NCBI GenBank assembly: GCA_947625905.1
Contig: CANQQJ010000023.1
Span: 1 to 53,521, forward strand
DNA length: 53,521 bases
Direction of reading: 5' to 3'
Source of the DNA: an uncultured Clostridia bacterium
Lineage (GTDB): Bacteria; Bacillota; Clostridia; Monoglobales; Monoglobaceae
Positions 18,863-28,437 of this stretch are shown one piece after another. A program made the translations under genes and the position numbers. Each line of letters begins with the position of its first letter. The stretch's first letter is position 1. The notes beneath the pieces were generated by a model. That model did no database searches, was not told the origin of the DNA, and worked only from the letters and a program-made list of their open reading frames with translations.

Positions 18863-21800
18863 ATGATAAAAAGAATCGGGGCACTATTGCTGATACTGTC
18901 TTTCATGTGCAGCGCGTGCGTATATGACGCGTCGGCTTTGACCGTTGATAACGCACAAAGCCAAGATGTGACGGACGCGCCGCAAAGTTTGCAAAGCGAT
19001 ATCGCTTTGCAGTCGGCGGACGACGAATGGTCTTATGAGCAAATCGAATACGGCGGCGAGACGGGTATGCTTCTCACGGAATACAAAGGCGCCGAGATCG
19101 ACGTGTTTATCCCTTTGGAGATCGAGGCGGACGGCGTGTCGTATCCTGTGTTAAAGCTTGGCGACGGGCTGTTTAAAAATAATACAAACATAAACAGTGT
19201 GACGCTCTCCGCGAACGTAAAGGCGATCGGCGCGGAGGCGTTTTCGGGCGCCGAAAATATGGTATGCGTAGTCGCGAACGAGGGGCTTTCTGAGATAGGC
19301 GACAGAGCCTTTTCGGGCTGCTCGAAATTCAACTCTATCGTGCTCTATGACGCGGTGACCTCGATCGGCGCGGACGCCTTTGAGGGCTGCGGCAGCGTTA
19401 AGGTATACTGCAACGAGAACTCCGCGGCCTGTGAATATATGAAGCAGAACAAAATCAATTACGTTCTTATGAGCACCGACGCGAAGCCCGAGGTCGTTGA
19501 TATTGACGATATCAGCTATTATATAACAAACGGCTCGGTGATACTTATGAGCGGCGCAAACGCGAGCGGCGATGTTGTCATTCCGGCGGAGATCCGCGGG
19601 TATCCGGTAACGCGTGTAAATGCGAAAGCATTCTCCCAAAACACGGCGATACGCTCGGTTTATCTGCCGGACACTGTCACGGATCTGGGCGATCAGATTT
19701 TTAGCAATTGCACATCGCTTGAAAGTGTTCGTCTGCCCCAAGGTATATCAAAAATACCCAGCGGAGCATTTGACTCTTGCTGGGCGCTGCAGGGAATTGA
19801 TTTACCCGATGGTATATCCAGGATTGGAAGGACTGCTTTTTTCGCCTGCGGAAACATCAAGGAGATAACAATACCCAAAAATGTAAGTGCTATGGAATAT
19901 GCGTCTTTTTACGGCTGCTCAGGATTGAGAAAAATAGATATACCGTCCGGTGTCCGCGTAATCGAGACCTACGCTTTTGATTCTTGCGCAAACCTCGAGA
20001 GCGTAACAATCGGCGAGAACGTCACCACAATACAATATAAAGCTTTTTCCTTTTGTTCCTCTTTGACAAGCATAAATATACCAAGCAGTGTGACAAATAT
20101 CGAAGCATCAGTGTTTAACTCTTGCGAAAAACTCAGTTATGTGTATTTGCCTCAAGGCTTAACAAATATTGATCCGAGCGCATTTTCCAATTGTGCGGGT
20201 ACTTTACTGTTGATAGTTTACGAAGATTCCTATTCTCACCGATATGCTGTAGAGAATAGTATTCCTTTTATGTTTAACACCGAAAATATTGATGATGTTA
20301 TAGTTGAAAGTTATCCTGTAAAATACTATCTGCATGATGGCAAAGCATCGCTTATGTATTGTGACCGTGAGGCCTGTGGCGATATTATTGTTCCTGACAA
20401 AATCAACGATATTCCGGTAACCGAAATCGGAGTAAACGCTTTTAGGGATTGTTATAATGTAGCGCTGACTTTACCCGACACGATCACTAAAATTAACAAC
20501 GGAGCATTTTATGGATGTGGATTGACCTCTGTAAATATTCCGGATGGAGTAGAATATATTGGCGAAGATGCTTTTAACCGAGCCGGGGGACTGGAAAACG
20601 TTGTTTTGCCGAGCAGTCTTAAAGAGATAGGAAAAAGCGCATTTTACAAATCCACGCTAAAGGATGCCTCAATCCCGGACGGAACAGAAAAAATCGGCAC
20701 AGGGGCTTTCTCGCGTTCCTCTATCCGCCATTTATCATTGCCAAGCACTTTAAATGAATTCCCGGATAATTTGTGCTGGGGCTGTAATTATTTAAAAAGC
20801 GCTGAAATAAAACACGGTACGCAAATCATCGGAAGATCTGCTTTTTTAGAATGTCCCTCCTTAAAAGAAATAACAATTCCCGATACGGTGCAAACAATTA
20901 GAGATTATGCATTTTGCGGATGCACTGCATTACAATCAATAATTTTACCCGTGGGAGTACAAATAATAGAAGCAGACGCTTTCTCGGGGTGCTCGTCATT
21001 GGAAACCCTGAAAATACCCGAAAGCGTAGTCAGTGTGGGAAGTGAAATTGTCAGCAGATGCAAGAATTTGATCGCTTTATATGTTCCGGCATCGCTGACA
21101 GATATTACAGATAACGCATTTCTCGGCGGGAATTTTATTATGTTTGTTCACAGAGATTCCGAAGGTTATCAATACGCCGTAGACCATGATATCAAATATT
21201 GGTTTATTGACGAATCCGAACCCGAAATACAAAACTCGGACGGACTGGTTTATTTGGTTAATGAAAACGAAGCAATATTAATGACCTGCGACGCGGAAAA
21301 AGCCGGAACCGTCATAATACCCGAAACCGTTGATAATAAACCGGTTGTTGAAATTTATCAAAGCGCGTTTGCGAACTGCGGCTTGATACAATCTGTTTCC
21401 ATACCAAGCACCGTAAAAAAAATCGGCAGCCACGCGTTTGAATTCTGTTCGCAGCTTGAAACGATCGACTTATCAGATCTTGATATAGACACGCTTGAGT
21501 TAAATACATTTAGTTGGTGCGAAAAGTTAACAAATATATCCCTTCCCCGAAACCTGAAGGTCATAAAAGGTTATGTTTTTTCCGGTTGTTCCGCGTTAAA
21601 AGAAATCAATATACCGGATACCGTAACAAGTATCGGCGAGTCTACTTTCTATCAGTGTGCAGCGCTTGACAATATAGAATTGCCCGACGGTCTCGAAGAA
21701 TTAGGCTGCGATGCATTTTATGACTGCAAGGCTTTACGCAGCATTAAGATCCCCGCGGGCATCAATACTATACCATTATATTTGTGTTACGGCTGCGAGT

Positions 21801-24364
21801 CGCTTGTTGATGTGGAAATACATGAAAATGTAAAAACAATAGAAAATCGCGCATTCTCCGGCTGCACTTCACTTCGTAAAATAAGACTACCCGAAAAACT
21901 GGAAATCCTTGGACCGCTTGTTTTTGAAAACTGCACTTCCTTAGAATCTGTTAATATTCCGGCAACAATAGAATATTTAGACGCAAATTTATTTGAAAAT
22001 TGCGTGTCGCTAAAACTGTTGTTTGTGCCGGAAAATGTTAAACCGGCCCAGCATCTCTGGGATTTTGAAGAATCTATATTTTTGAATTGCCGCGATCTTA
22101 TAGTATGCGTTGTTGAGAACAGTCAGATGCACCAATATGTTAAACAATTTAATGTGCCGTATTTTGTGATTCCTCATACCGAAAATCCGTTTGTGTCTCA
22201 GGGCGCGCCGGTGAGCGGGGTCATTACCTCTCTTTCGGGCGCGGCCGTGGAGGGCGCCGCGGTTGAGCTTATCGACAAAAACGGCGCTGTGCGCGAAACT
22301 GTCACAACGGACGAGAACGGCTCATACAGCTGCACATACGCCGAGGTCGGCTCCTACACCGTCCGCGCGACCGACCAAAGCGGAAACACAGGCTCTAACA
22401 GCTTTTATGTAAAGCGGCTTGACGCTTTTGATGTGTATGTCACAGACGGAACGGACGTCACGATCAAGGACGGAGCGGCGGTCAGGGGAACCGTGTCAAA
22501 CGAGGGCGGGGCGCCGATCGAGGGTGCCAAGGCCGAGCTTATCGATGAGAACGGAATGGTGGCCGCGTCCGCCGAAACGGATCCGAGCGGCGGCTATATT
22601 TTCCCGTATGTGCCGGGAGGCACCTATATTATCCGCGTGACCGACGAGAGCGGCAACGCGGCCTCCTGCGAGATCACCGTGTTCCCGTCAAACGGAGACG
22701 TTGCGCGTGATCTCACGATACGTCAAGGCGCGGCCCTGAGCGGACGCGTGATATATGAGGACAATATGCCCGCGTATTGGGCGGAGGTCATAATAACCAA
22801 TGACGCGGGCGACAGGATAGCGGCGCTCAACACCGACGCCGAGGGACGTTACTCGATATCGGGCATCCCCGTCGGATATTACAACATCACCGCGGTTTAT
22901 GATTACGGCAATATTAAATATACAGGCGCGACCGCCGTGACCATAAGCGAGCCGTCTGACATAACCGCCGGCGACATAGTGCTTAAAGCCTCCGCGCAAA
23001 ATCTCGGAAACGCCACGATCGAGGGCAAGGTCACCGGACACGGACAGACGCAGGATTCGACCGTTGTGCTGAAAGACGCGTTCATGAACGAGATCGCGGT
23101 CTGCACAACGGGCAAAAACGGCAAATACGCTTTCTATAACGTTCCCGACGGCGCATATACTATAATCGCGACTACATCATCGCTGGGCGCGGGATACACC
23201 GTTATAACCGTCGAAAACGGCAAGGTGACGGCGGGCGACACGGATATAACCGTGTATAAGTCAGGAACAGTCGAGGACCTTGAGACCCTGATCGACCTTT
23301 TGCCCGATCCGACGGATACCGCCGCGGTATCGGCCTCGCGTGACGATATATCAAAAGCGAAAAATATCTATGACAGCTTATCGGACAAAAACAAACGCCG
23401 CGCGGATAAAGAAAAAATCGAAAAGCTCAACAGCCTTATCGCCGCGATATCCAATTTGTATATAGGCATATCGGGCGCGCCGCAATATGCGCCGACGGCC
23501 GAGGGACTTGAAACGCTGATCTCCGATACCGAGATGCTTTCGCAAAACTCGGGCAGTATTTCGCTTGACGTTTCGGTATTTAATGAAGTCTATTCGGAAG
23601 AAGACCCGCTCACCGAAAAATATGATATGGAACAAATACATAAAACAGCTGCGGACGCAGGCGTAACGATCGCGGAATATTTTGACATATCACTCACAAA
23701 ATCAACCGAGAGCGGCGAAAAGAAAATTACGGACATATCAAAGGATTCTGTCGGCACGGGCGAGGTGAAGATCACACTGATGCTGTCGGAACAACTTAAA
23801 GGACACGAGAACTATTATATGCTCCACACGCACAACGGACGCGCCGAGCTGCTCGCGGATATCGACAACGATCCCGACACCGTAACATTTGAAACCGGCA
23901 AGTTTTCAAAATTCGCCATGGTATATGACGATATAGAAAGGGCGGGAGAAGGAACCGATGAACCCGATCCGACCGCTGAGCCCACAACAGAGCCGACCGC
24001 TGAGCCCACAACAGAGCCGACCGCTGAGCCCACAACAGAGCCGACCGCGGAGCCCACAACAGCGCCGACTGCGTCTCCGGAGCTTGGATATGATTATGAT
24101 ATGATCTCGGCAGAATATGACGACAGCGGAAAGCTGAATATTATCTTGAAATATACAGGCGAATCGGCGAATCCCAAAGCAAAACTCATTGCCGCCGTGT
24201 ATAACGAGAACGACATCATGATCAGCGCCGATATGTATGATATCGAGGGAACGGAAATCAAAGATTTAGATTTTGTTAAGCCGGACTATGGATCCGTGAA
24301 GCTGTTTATCTGGAGCGATACAGACACCGCTAAACCGCTGAGCGAACCAAAACGACTGAATTAA
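18863..24364 (+). CDS. Giant secreted leucine-rich-repeat (BspA-like) surface protein
   Basis: 1833 residues. A signal peptide covers about 1–26 (LLLILSF core; no good lipobox despite nearby Cys). Residues about 95–1110 are LRR_5/BspA repeats of roughly 23 residues. They fall in four modules, each opened by a cap such as YYLHDGKASLMYCD and followed by IGxxAFxxCxxLxxIxIP repeats. Next come four carboxypeptidase-regulatory-like beta domains (about 1113–1466), a helical segment, a mixed domain, a Thr/Glu/Pro linker (about 1700–1736) and a C-terminal domain ending KLFIWSDTDTAKPLSE, common on clostridial surface proteins. No LPXTG or SLH anchor is seen. Adhesion or host/particle binding is family-based inference. 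The ATG follows CGGAGGAG; an upstream in-frame ATG is not supported. The LRR core is clearly more AT-rich than both flanks. Confidence 0.88.
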   Translation: MIKRIGALLLILSFMCSACVYDASALTVDNAQSQDVTDAPQSLQSDIALQSADDEWSYEQIEYGGETGMLLTEYKGAEIDVFIPLEIEADGVSYPVLKLGDGLFKNNTNINSVTLSANVKAIGAEAFSGAENMVCVVANEGLSEIGDRAFSGCSKFNSIVLYDAVTSIGADAFEGCGSVKVYCNENSAACEYMKQNKINYVLMSTDAKPEVVDIDDISYYITNGSVILMSGANASGDVVIPAEIRGYPVTRVNAKAFSQNTAIRSVYLPDTVTDLGDQIFSNCTSLESVRLPQGISKIPSGAFDSCWALQGIDLPDGISRIGRTAFFACGNIKEITIPKNVSAMEYASFYGCSGLRKIDIPSGVRVIETYAFDSCANLESVTIGENVTTIQYKAFSFCSSLTSINIPSSVTNIEASVFNSCEKLSYVYLPQGLTNIDPSAFSNCAGTLLLIVYEDSYSHRYAVENSIPFMFNTENIDDVIVESYPVKYYLHDGKASLMYCDREACGDIIVPDKINDIPVTEIGVNAFRDCYNVALTLPDTITKINNGAFYGCGLTSVNIPDGVEYIGEDAFNRAGGLENVVLPSSLKEIGKSAFYKSTLKDASIPDGTEKIGTGAFSRSSIRHLSLPSTLNEFPDNLCWGCNYLKSAEIKHGTQIIGRSAFLECPSLKEITIPDTVQTIRDYAFCGCTALQSIILPVGVQIIEADAFSGCSSLETLKIPESVVSVGSEIVSRCKNLIALYVPASLTDITDNAFLGGNFIMFVHRDSEGYQYAVDHDIKYWFIDESEPEIQNSDGLVYLVNENEAILMTCDAEKAGTVIIPETVDNKPVVEIYQSAFANCGLIQSVSIPSTVKKIGSHAFEFCSQLETIDLSDLDIDTLELNTFSWCEKLTNISLPRNLKVIKGYVFSGCSALKEINIPDTVTSIGESTFYQCAALDNIELPDGLEELGCDAFYDCKALRSIKIPAGINTIPLYLCYGCESLVDVEIHENVKTIENRAFSGCTSLRKIRLPEKLEILGPLVFENCTSLESVNIPATIEYLDANLFENCVSLKLLFVPENVKPAQHLWDFEESIFLNCRDLIVCVVENSQMHQYVKQFNVPYFVIPHTENPFVSQGAPVSGVITSLSGAAVEGAAVELIDKNGAVRETVTTDENGSYSCTYAEVGSYTVRATDQSGNTGSNSFYVKRLDAFDVYVTDGTDVTIKDGAAVRGTVSNEGGAPIEGAKAELIDENGMVAASAETDPSGGYIFPYVPGGTYIIRVTDESGNAASCEITVFPSNGDVARDLTIRQGAALSGRVIYEDNMPAYWAEVIITNDAGDRIAALNTDAEGRYSISGIPVGYYNITAVYDYGNIKYTGATAVTISEPSDITAGDIVLKASAQNLGNATIEGKVTGHGQTQDSTVVLKDAFMNEIAVCTTGKNGKYAFYNVPDGAYTIIATTSSLGAGYTVITVENGKVTAGDTDITVYKSGTVEDLETLIDLLPDPTDTAAVSASRDDISKAKNIYDSLSDKNKRRADKEKIEKLNSLIAAISNLYIGISGAPQYAPTAEGLETLISDTEMLSQNSGSISLDVSVFNEVYSEEDPLTEKYDMEQIHKTAADAGVTIAEYFDISLTKSTESGEKKITDISKDSVGTGEVKITLMLSEQLKGHENYYMLHTHNGRAELLADIDNDPDTVTFETGKFSKFAMVYDDIERAGEGTDEPDPTAEPTTEPTAEPTTEPTAEPTTEPTAEPTTAPTASPELGYDYDMISAEYDDSGKLNIILKYTGESANPKAKLIAAVYNENDIMISADMYDIEGTEIKDLDFVKPDYGSVKLFIWSDTDTAKPLSEPKRLN
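23973..24068 (+). repeat. 24-bp tandem repeat encoding a TEPTAEPT linker
   Basis: Four near-identical 24-base units (GACCGCTGAGCCCACAACAG plus four bases) encode alternating TEPT and AEPT. This is an extended, probably glycosylatable spacer between the core and the C-terminal domain. Copy number in such arrays often varies. Confidence 0.85.
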
Positions 24365-24371
24365 CCGACAC

Positions 24372-24396
24372 AGCGGAGCTTCGGCTCCGCTTTTTG
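24372..24396 (+). terminator. Rho-independent terminator of the LRR gene
   Basis: AGCGGAGC, loop TTCG, GCTCCGCT, then TTTTT: a perfect 8-bp stem closed by the very stable UUCG tetraloop. Confidence 0.95.
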
Positions 24397-24410
24397 ATTA
24401 TGAATATAAA

Positions 24411-24437
24411 AAATAACGGCACAGGTCGTGCCGTTTT
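24411..24437 (-). terminator. Terminator of the peptidoglycan-binding operon
   Basis: ACGGCAC and GTGCCGT form a 7-bp stem, and a T-rich run follows on the minus strand. It ends the minus-strand operon that finishes at 24443. Confidence 0.75.
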
Positions 24438-24442
24438 TGCCG

Positions 24443-24685
24443 CTACCTCGCGGTGTGGTATTTTTTTGTTATGGCGGCCCAGGTTTTTAGGTCCACTTCG
24501 CCGGTCTCGTCAAGGCCCAGGATCTTCTGGATGTCCCGGACGGCTTTGGCGGTCTCCTTTTTAAACAGGCCGTCGGGGTTTATAAGGTCGAGGCCGTCGG
24601 TCGTTTTGCTGATCTCTCTCAGCATCGACTGAAGCTCAAACACGTTGCGCCTGCCGTCATATATCGAGCTGAAATTGCCGCGCAT
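24443..24685 (-). CDS. Small peptidoglycan-binding-domain protein
   Basis: 80 residues made almost entirely of one PG_binding_1 fold (PF01471): FELQSMLREISKT, LINPDGLFKKETAKAVRDIQKILGLDETGEVDLKTWAAI. No signal peptide is visible. It starts one base after the stop of the larger peptidoglycan-binding protein and may be a partner or a split-off fourth repeat of that protein. Confidence 0.8.
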   Translation of the reverse strand: MRGNFSSIYDGRRNVFELQSMLREISKTTDGLDLINPDGLFKKETAKAVRDIQKILGLDETGEVDLKTWAAITKKYHTAR

Positions 24686-24686
24686 A

Positions 24687-26099
24687 TTATTCCGCCTCCT
24701 CTGTCATAACATAGCCGGGGTACTGCCCGGCCGATCTTTGATTTCCGTTCACTATGTCGGAATAGAGCTCGGTCACGCTGTCCCACGTTATCGGGCCCAC
24801 GGTGCCTCGCGGCGGCAGGCCGAACAAATTCTGGTACGCCACGACCGCCTGCTCGGTGTCGGATCCGAAATATCCCGTTATCGCCGTCTTGGGTATCTCG
24901 TCGTACACATCCGATATCCTCGAGAGATATGTCTGCAGCGTCCGCACCGCGGGCTCGCTCGAGCCGCGCGTCAGCACCGTGCCTTGGAACGGGATCACGT
25001 TCTCGCCCGCGTAGTCGTCGGGCAGGCGGTCGAGTATCGACTTATAGACCGAGTACATCCTGTCCCAGGTCGCCTTGTTGACCGTTCCGGTCTCGGGCAC
25101 GCCGTAGGCCGCCTGGAACGCGCGGACCGAATTTTCGGTGGCGGGGCCGAATATCCCGTCGAGCATAAGGCTCGGTATATAATCATTGAAGGTTGAGATA
25201 AATCTCAGAAAATACTGGATAAGCTGCACGCCCGGGCCTTGGTCGCCGTTTTGGAGCATCTCGGAATACTGGCGGTTCACGTCCTCGACCGACAGGCCCT
25301 CGGCGTCGAGCTCGGCCAGCCGCTTGACCGCGTTATAGATTCGATTTACCTGGTACCATGTGGCGTTGCCGATCACACCGTCGGCCTCGAGGTTAAATAT
25401 CCGCTGGAACGCCTTGACGGCGTCCTCGGTTATCACGTCGAAAAACCCGTCGGGATAGGCGATCTTGGGTATCGCGGGATAGTTTTTGGATATCCTGTTG
25501 AGCTGTATCTGCATCCGCTTGACCTCAAAGCCGCGGTCGCCGACCTTGAGCGGGGTCCCGGGATAGGTCTCGGACACCTCGGCGACGGGCGCGTTTTCCA
25601 CAAGAGTTATGTCGTCGCCGTAGTAATACCTGAGTATCTCGAGCGGCGACAGACCTTGGTTCGCGAGCTCGACCGTGCCCCACTGGGAGAGGCCGCCGGG
25701 GCAGACGGACGTGGTGCCGTTGCAGTACCTCGGGAAGAACGGAAAAAAGTTCCCCTCGCGCACTATGTATGAGTTAAACAGCTCGTCGACCAGCCGCCCG
25801 ATGTTTTCGAAATAATCTCTGCCGCTTGTGAAGGCCTGGTCGTATTCCTGCAGCGACGTGATGTCGAAATTATAGCCCTGGCTCCTGTAGAACTCGGTGG
25901 TGACGCGGTTGAGCGCAAACGTTATCTGCGCGAGAATATTGGCTCTTATGGCGTTTTCGGGCCAGGTGGGATAGATCTCGCTCGAGGCGACGTTTTTGAT
26001 ATAATACGAGAAAGGAACCGTGATATTGGGCGCCGATGCGTCGTCGGGAGCGCCCAGATGCACCACGATGCTTTCCGGGATTTTTACTCTAAGGTCCAC
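24687..26099 (-). CDS. SpoIID-like protein with three peptidoglycan-binding domains
   Basis: 470 residues. The N-terminal part (about 1–180) resembles the SpoIID/LytB amidase-enhancer fold: VPFSYYIKNVASSEIYPTWP near the start and CPGGLSQWGTVELANQGLSPLEILRYYYGDDI at the end, where SpoIID proteins have GMSQYGA and a KHYYPG-type ending. Three PG_binding_1 repeats follow (about 195–275, 285–375, 385–460), each ending GTVxxxTWD/Y. No signal peptide is seen, so it may be a mother-cell or spore-coat protein. Start is GTG, fixed by GGGGGTGAG upstream. Lies 11 bases after the preceding gene. A role in spore cortex is inference. Confidence 0.7.
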   Translation of the reverse strand: MDLRVKIPESIVVHLGAPDDASAPNITVPFSYYIKNVASSEIYPTWPENAIRANILAQITFALNRVTTEFYRSQGYNFDITSLQEYDQAFTSGRDYFENIGRLVDELFNSYIVREGNFFPFFPRYCNGTTSVCPGGLSQWGTVELANQGLSPLEILRYYYGDDITLVENAPVAEVSETYPGTPLKVGDRGFEVKRMQIQLNRISKNYPAIPKIAYPDGFFDVITEDAVKAFQRIFNLEADGVIGNATWYQVNRIYNAVKRLAELDAEGLSVEDVNRQYSEMLQNGDQGPGVQLIQYFLRFISTFNDYIPSLMLDGIFGPATENSVRAFQAAYGVPETGTVNKATWDRMYSVYKSILDRLPDDYAGENVIPFQGTVLTRGSSEPAVRTLQTYLSRISDVYDEIPKTAITGYFGSDTEQAVVAYQNLFGLPPRGTVGPITWDSVTELYSDIVNGNQRSAGQYPGYVMTEEAE

Positions 26100-26110
26100 G
26101 GTCTCACCCC

Positions 26111-26728
26111 CTACTTTTCCCGATCGGGTATCATTTCCACGTTCTGGATGGAGCACACGTTGTCGAACACCAGGGCCGCGATAACGCCGTCCGAGCCGAA
26201 CTCGGGCTCGACGTAGTACCCGTCAAGCTCGGCCGTCACGCCGTACACCGCGTAGGGCCGCACCTCATCCTGCGCCTGCATCGAAAAGTGCATATCGGGC
26301 GCGGGCAGGAATATTTTCTCGGTCTTGCCGCTTTGGTCGGTGTACCTGACCTCGCTGACGCCGTTCGGAGCGTTCTCGAGCGACTTTATCGTCACCTTGA
26401 CGTTTTCAAGCGGCAGTGCTTGACGCGCGAGGTACACCTGCACCACTATCCCGCCTTTGCCGCTGTAGGGCGGTACGTATTCGGTATTCCCCGATTTTTC
26501 GCTTCGAACGCTCGGAAGATAGACCGTTTCATGAGTGTCGGGCTCCGCTCCGTTTTGCTCGCTTTCGGGCGGCTCCCGATTTGTCTCGGGCGCTGAAGGC
26601 ACGCCGAATCTCGGCGCGTTTGCCGGCTCGTTTTGAGGTATCACCGCGGGCGGCTCCTTAACGCGCTCCGCCCCGCTTTGCTCATCGGCCTTAAGGCTTA
26701 TATCCACTCCTTTAAAAAATCCGTTCAT
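26111..26728 (-). CDS. Hypothetical protein with transthyretin-like beta domain
   Basis: 205 residues. The first 90 are low-complexity, rich in Pro, Glu, Ala and Asn. The rest begins GGIVVQVYLARQALPLENVKVTIKS and continues with YTDQSGKTEKIFLPAPD, the pattern of carboxypeptidase-regulatory-like (prealbumin-like) beta sandwiches. It ends with CSIQNVEMIPDREK. No signal peptide is visible. It leads a three-gene unit with the SpoIID-like and small peptidoglycan-binding genes, suggesting one envelope or spore structure. GGAGAGTG precedes the ATG. Confidence 0.65.
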   Translation of the reverse strand: MNGFFKGVDISLKADEQSGAERVKEPPAVIPQNEPANAPRFGVPSAPETNREPPESEQNGAEPDTHETVYLPSVRSEKSGNTEYVPPYSGKGGIVVQVYLARQALPLENVKVTIKSLENAPNGVSEVRYTDQSGKTEKIFLPAPDMHFSMQAQDEVRPYAVYGVTAELDGYYVEPEFGSDGVIAALVFDNVCSIQNVEMIPDREK

Positions 26729-26778
26729 AAAAAATCACTCTCCTGCGTTATACTATGCGGGAGAGCGGTATTTGTGCC

Positions 26779-27147
26779 CTAAAATATTAAATTAAATACA
26801 AATATTATAATTTCGATATACAGGCTCATCAGGGCGTATCCGCCCAAAATACCCGTTATGAACCTGCGGACATTGTTTGACTTGAGTATGTTCTTTTTCT
26901 GCAGGAACCAGTCGATAAACATACACAGGCAAAACGCCGCGATAATATAAAGCCTCGGCCTGCATACGAAAATCAGCGCGAGGGATATGAGCCAGCCCAG
27001 GTACACGCCCGCGCAGCGCGCGCAGACCGGGAACTGACGGCCTTTTATAAAAAAGCTGCGCTCGGGCATCTGGTGGCAGCCCGTTTTTCCGCCGATCTCC
27101 ATGGCTCTGAGCCATATCCTGTCGGCTCTGCCGAAATCGCCGCTCAT
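26779..27147 (-). CDS. DUF2085 membrane protein
   Basis: 122 residues. The cytosolic part has the family motif GCHQMPERSFFIKGRQFPVCARCAG, split here as CHQxPxRSF and PVCARCAGVYLG, resembling a metal site. Three hydrophobic segments follow (about 47–62, 66–80 and 98–120). Function unknown. It starts 3 bases after the zinc-ribbon gene and is probably co-transcribed with it. Confidence 0.82.
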   Translation of the reverse strand: MSGDFGRADRIWLRAMEIGGKTGCHQMPERSFFIKGRQFPVCARCAGVYLGWLISLALIFVCRPRLYIIAAFCLCMFIDWFLQKKNILKSNNVRRFITGILGGYALMSLYIEIIIFVFNLIF

Positions 27148-27150
27148 ATA

Positions 27151-27486
27151 TCAACCGCCGAATCTGCGGCCGCAGTCTTTGCACACCCAGTAGTTGTTGT
27201 GCGTGGTCCTGGGCTCGCTTCCGCACAGGCCGCAAAGCAGGCCTATAGGGCCGAACAGGATATATCCGCAGCAGCCCGAGCCCGCGTCGTACCCGCCGCC
27301 GTTTATGTTGGTCTCCTGCATGGGCTGGCAGTTGTGGCCGCCGCAGTGGGGGCAGCTTATGCCCGAATATGACGCGCCGTCGTTGTTCACCACCTCGGCG
27401 TCGTATACCGGCACATCGGCGTGGGCGCCGCAGTTTGGGCAGTATGTCGCGTTTCCCATGTCCGCTCCGCAATGTCTGCAATACAT
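27151..27486 (-). CDS. Zinc-ribbon protein
   Basis: 111 residues with three Cys clusters: YCRHCGADMGNATYCPNCG (2–20), ISCPHCGGHNC (about 43–53) and WVCKDCGRRFGG at the end. A Gly/Cys-rich central piece (SGCCGYILFGPIGLLCGLCG) is hydrophobic and could touch the membrane. GAGGTG precedes the ATG at 27486. Function unknown; pairing with the DUF2085 protein suggests a joint membrane role. Confidence 0.75.
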   Translation of the reverse strand: MYCRHCGADMGNATYCPNCGAHADVPVYDAEVVNNDGASYSGISCPHCGGHNCQPMQETNINGGGYDAGSGCCGYILFGPIGLLCGLCGSEPRTTHNNYWVCKDCGRRFGG

Positions 27487-27504
27487 AATAACACCTCGCA
27501 AATA

Positions 27505-28428
27505 TTATTTTATCTCGCTTATATCGTATGGGGTCGTCTGATAAACAAAGTAGTTCAGCCAGTTGGAATAGAGCAGGTTGGCGTGGGCCCGCCACGTGTT
27601 TTTGGGCACGGTCGTCGGGTCGTCGCCTTCAAAATAATTCTTCGGGACCTTTATGTCAAGGCCCTTTTCCACGTCTCTGAAATACTCGCTCGCCAGAGTT
27701 ATGTTGTCGTACTCCGAGTGGCCCGTGACAAAAAACTGACGCTCGCTCTTAGCCGTGACGATATACACGCCCGCCTCGTCCGACTTGGCCAGGACCTCAA
27801 GCTCGGGCACCTTGGCTATGTCCTCCTCGCGCACCTCGGTGTGGCGGGAATGCGGCGCGTAAAACTTGTCATCAAAGCCGCGGAGCAGTATTTTTTTCTT
27901 TTTCTCGGGCACGACGTAGTGCTCGTATATTCCGAACATTTTTTCTTTCAGGTCGTACTTTGGTATGCCGTAGTGGTAATAGAGCGCGGCCTGCGCTCCC
28001 CAGCAGATATGGAAGGTCGAGGTCACGTTGGTCTTGGACCACTCCATGATCTCGCACAGCTCGTCCCAGTAATCGACCTCCTCAAAGGGCATCTGCTCGA
28101 CCGGCGCGCCCGTGATTATGAGCCCGTCGAACTTGCGCTTTCTGTAGGCGTCGAACGTGTCATAAAAAGCGTCAAGATGGCTCTTGGGCGTGTTCTTTGA
28201 CTCGTAGCTCTTGGTGCTCATGAGGCTTATGTTTATCTGCAGAGGCGTGTTGCCCAGCATACGCATGAGCTGCGTCTCGGTCACTATCTTGGTGGGCATG
28301 AGGTTCAGGATCAGTATCTCAAGGGGTCTGATCTCCTGCGTTATCGCCCTGGTCTCGGTCATGACGAATATATTTTCGTTGCTTAATATATCCGTGGCCG
28401 GTAAATCATTCGCTATTTTAATAGGCAT
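27505..28428 (-). CDS. metA: Homoserine O-acetyltransferase (MetA family)
   Basis: 307 residues. Catalytic Cys142 lies in [10 protein letters not shown], and the His/Glu partner block is FVTGHSEYD. The acyl-choice residue at position 111 is Glu (GAPVE), which in studied enzymes favours acetyl-CoA over succinyl-CoA, so the product is predicted to be O-acetylhomoserine for methionine synthesis despite the common name succinyltransferase. No other methionine gene or riboswitch is adjacent. GAGGTGATACC precedes the ATG. It lies 9 bases downstream of trmFO. Confidence 0.94.
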   Translation of the reverse strand: MPIKIANDLPATDILSNENIFVMTETRAITQEIRPLEILILNLMPTKIVTETQLMRMLGNTPLQINISLMSTKSYESKNTPKSHLDAFYDTFDAYRKRKFDGLIITGAPVEQMPFEEVDYWDELCEIMEWSKTNVTSTFHICWGAQAALYYHYGIPKYDLKEKMFGIYEHYVVPEKKKKILLRGFDDKFYAPHSRHTEVREEDIAKVPELEVLAKSDEAGVYIVTAKSERQFFVTGHSEYDNITLASEYFRDVEKGLDIKVPKNYFEGDDPTTVPKNTWRAHANLLYSNWLNYFVYQTTPYDISEIK

Positions 28429-28437
28429 GGTATCACC

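Noticed and set aside
18863-18950. Lipoprotein signal on the LRR protein
   Set aside because: Cys residues occur near the signal core, but no Leu-x-x-Cys lipobox fits; an ordinary signal peptide is more likely.
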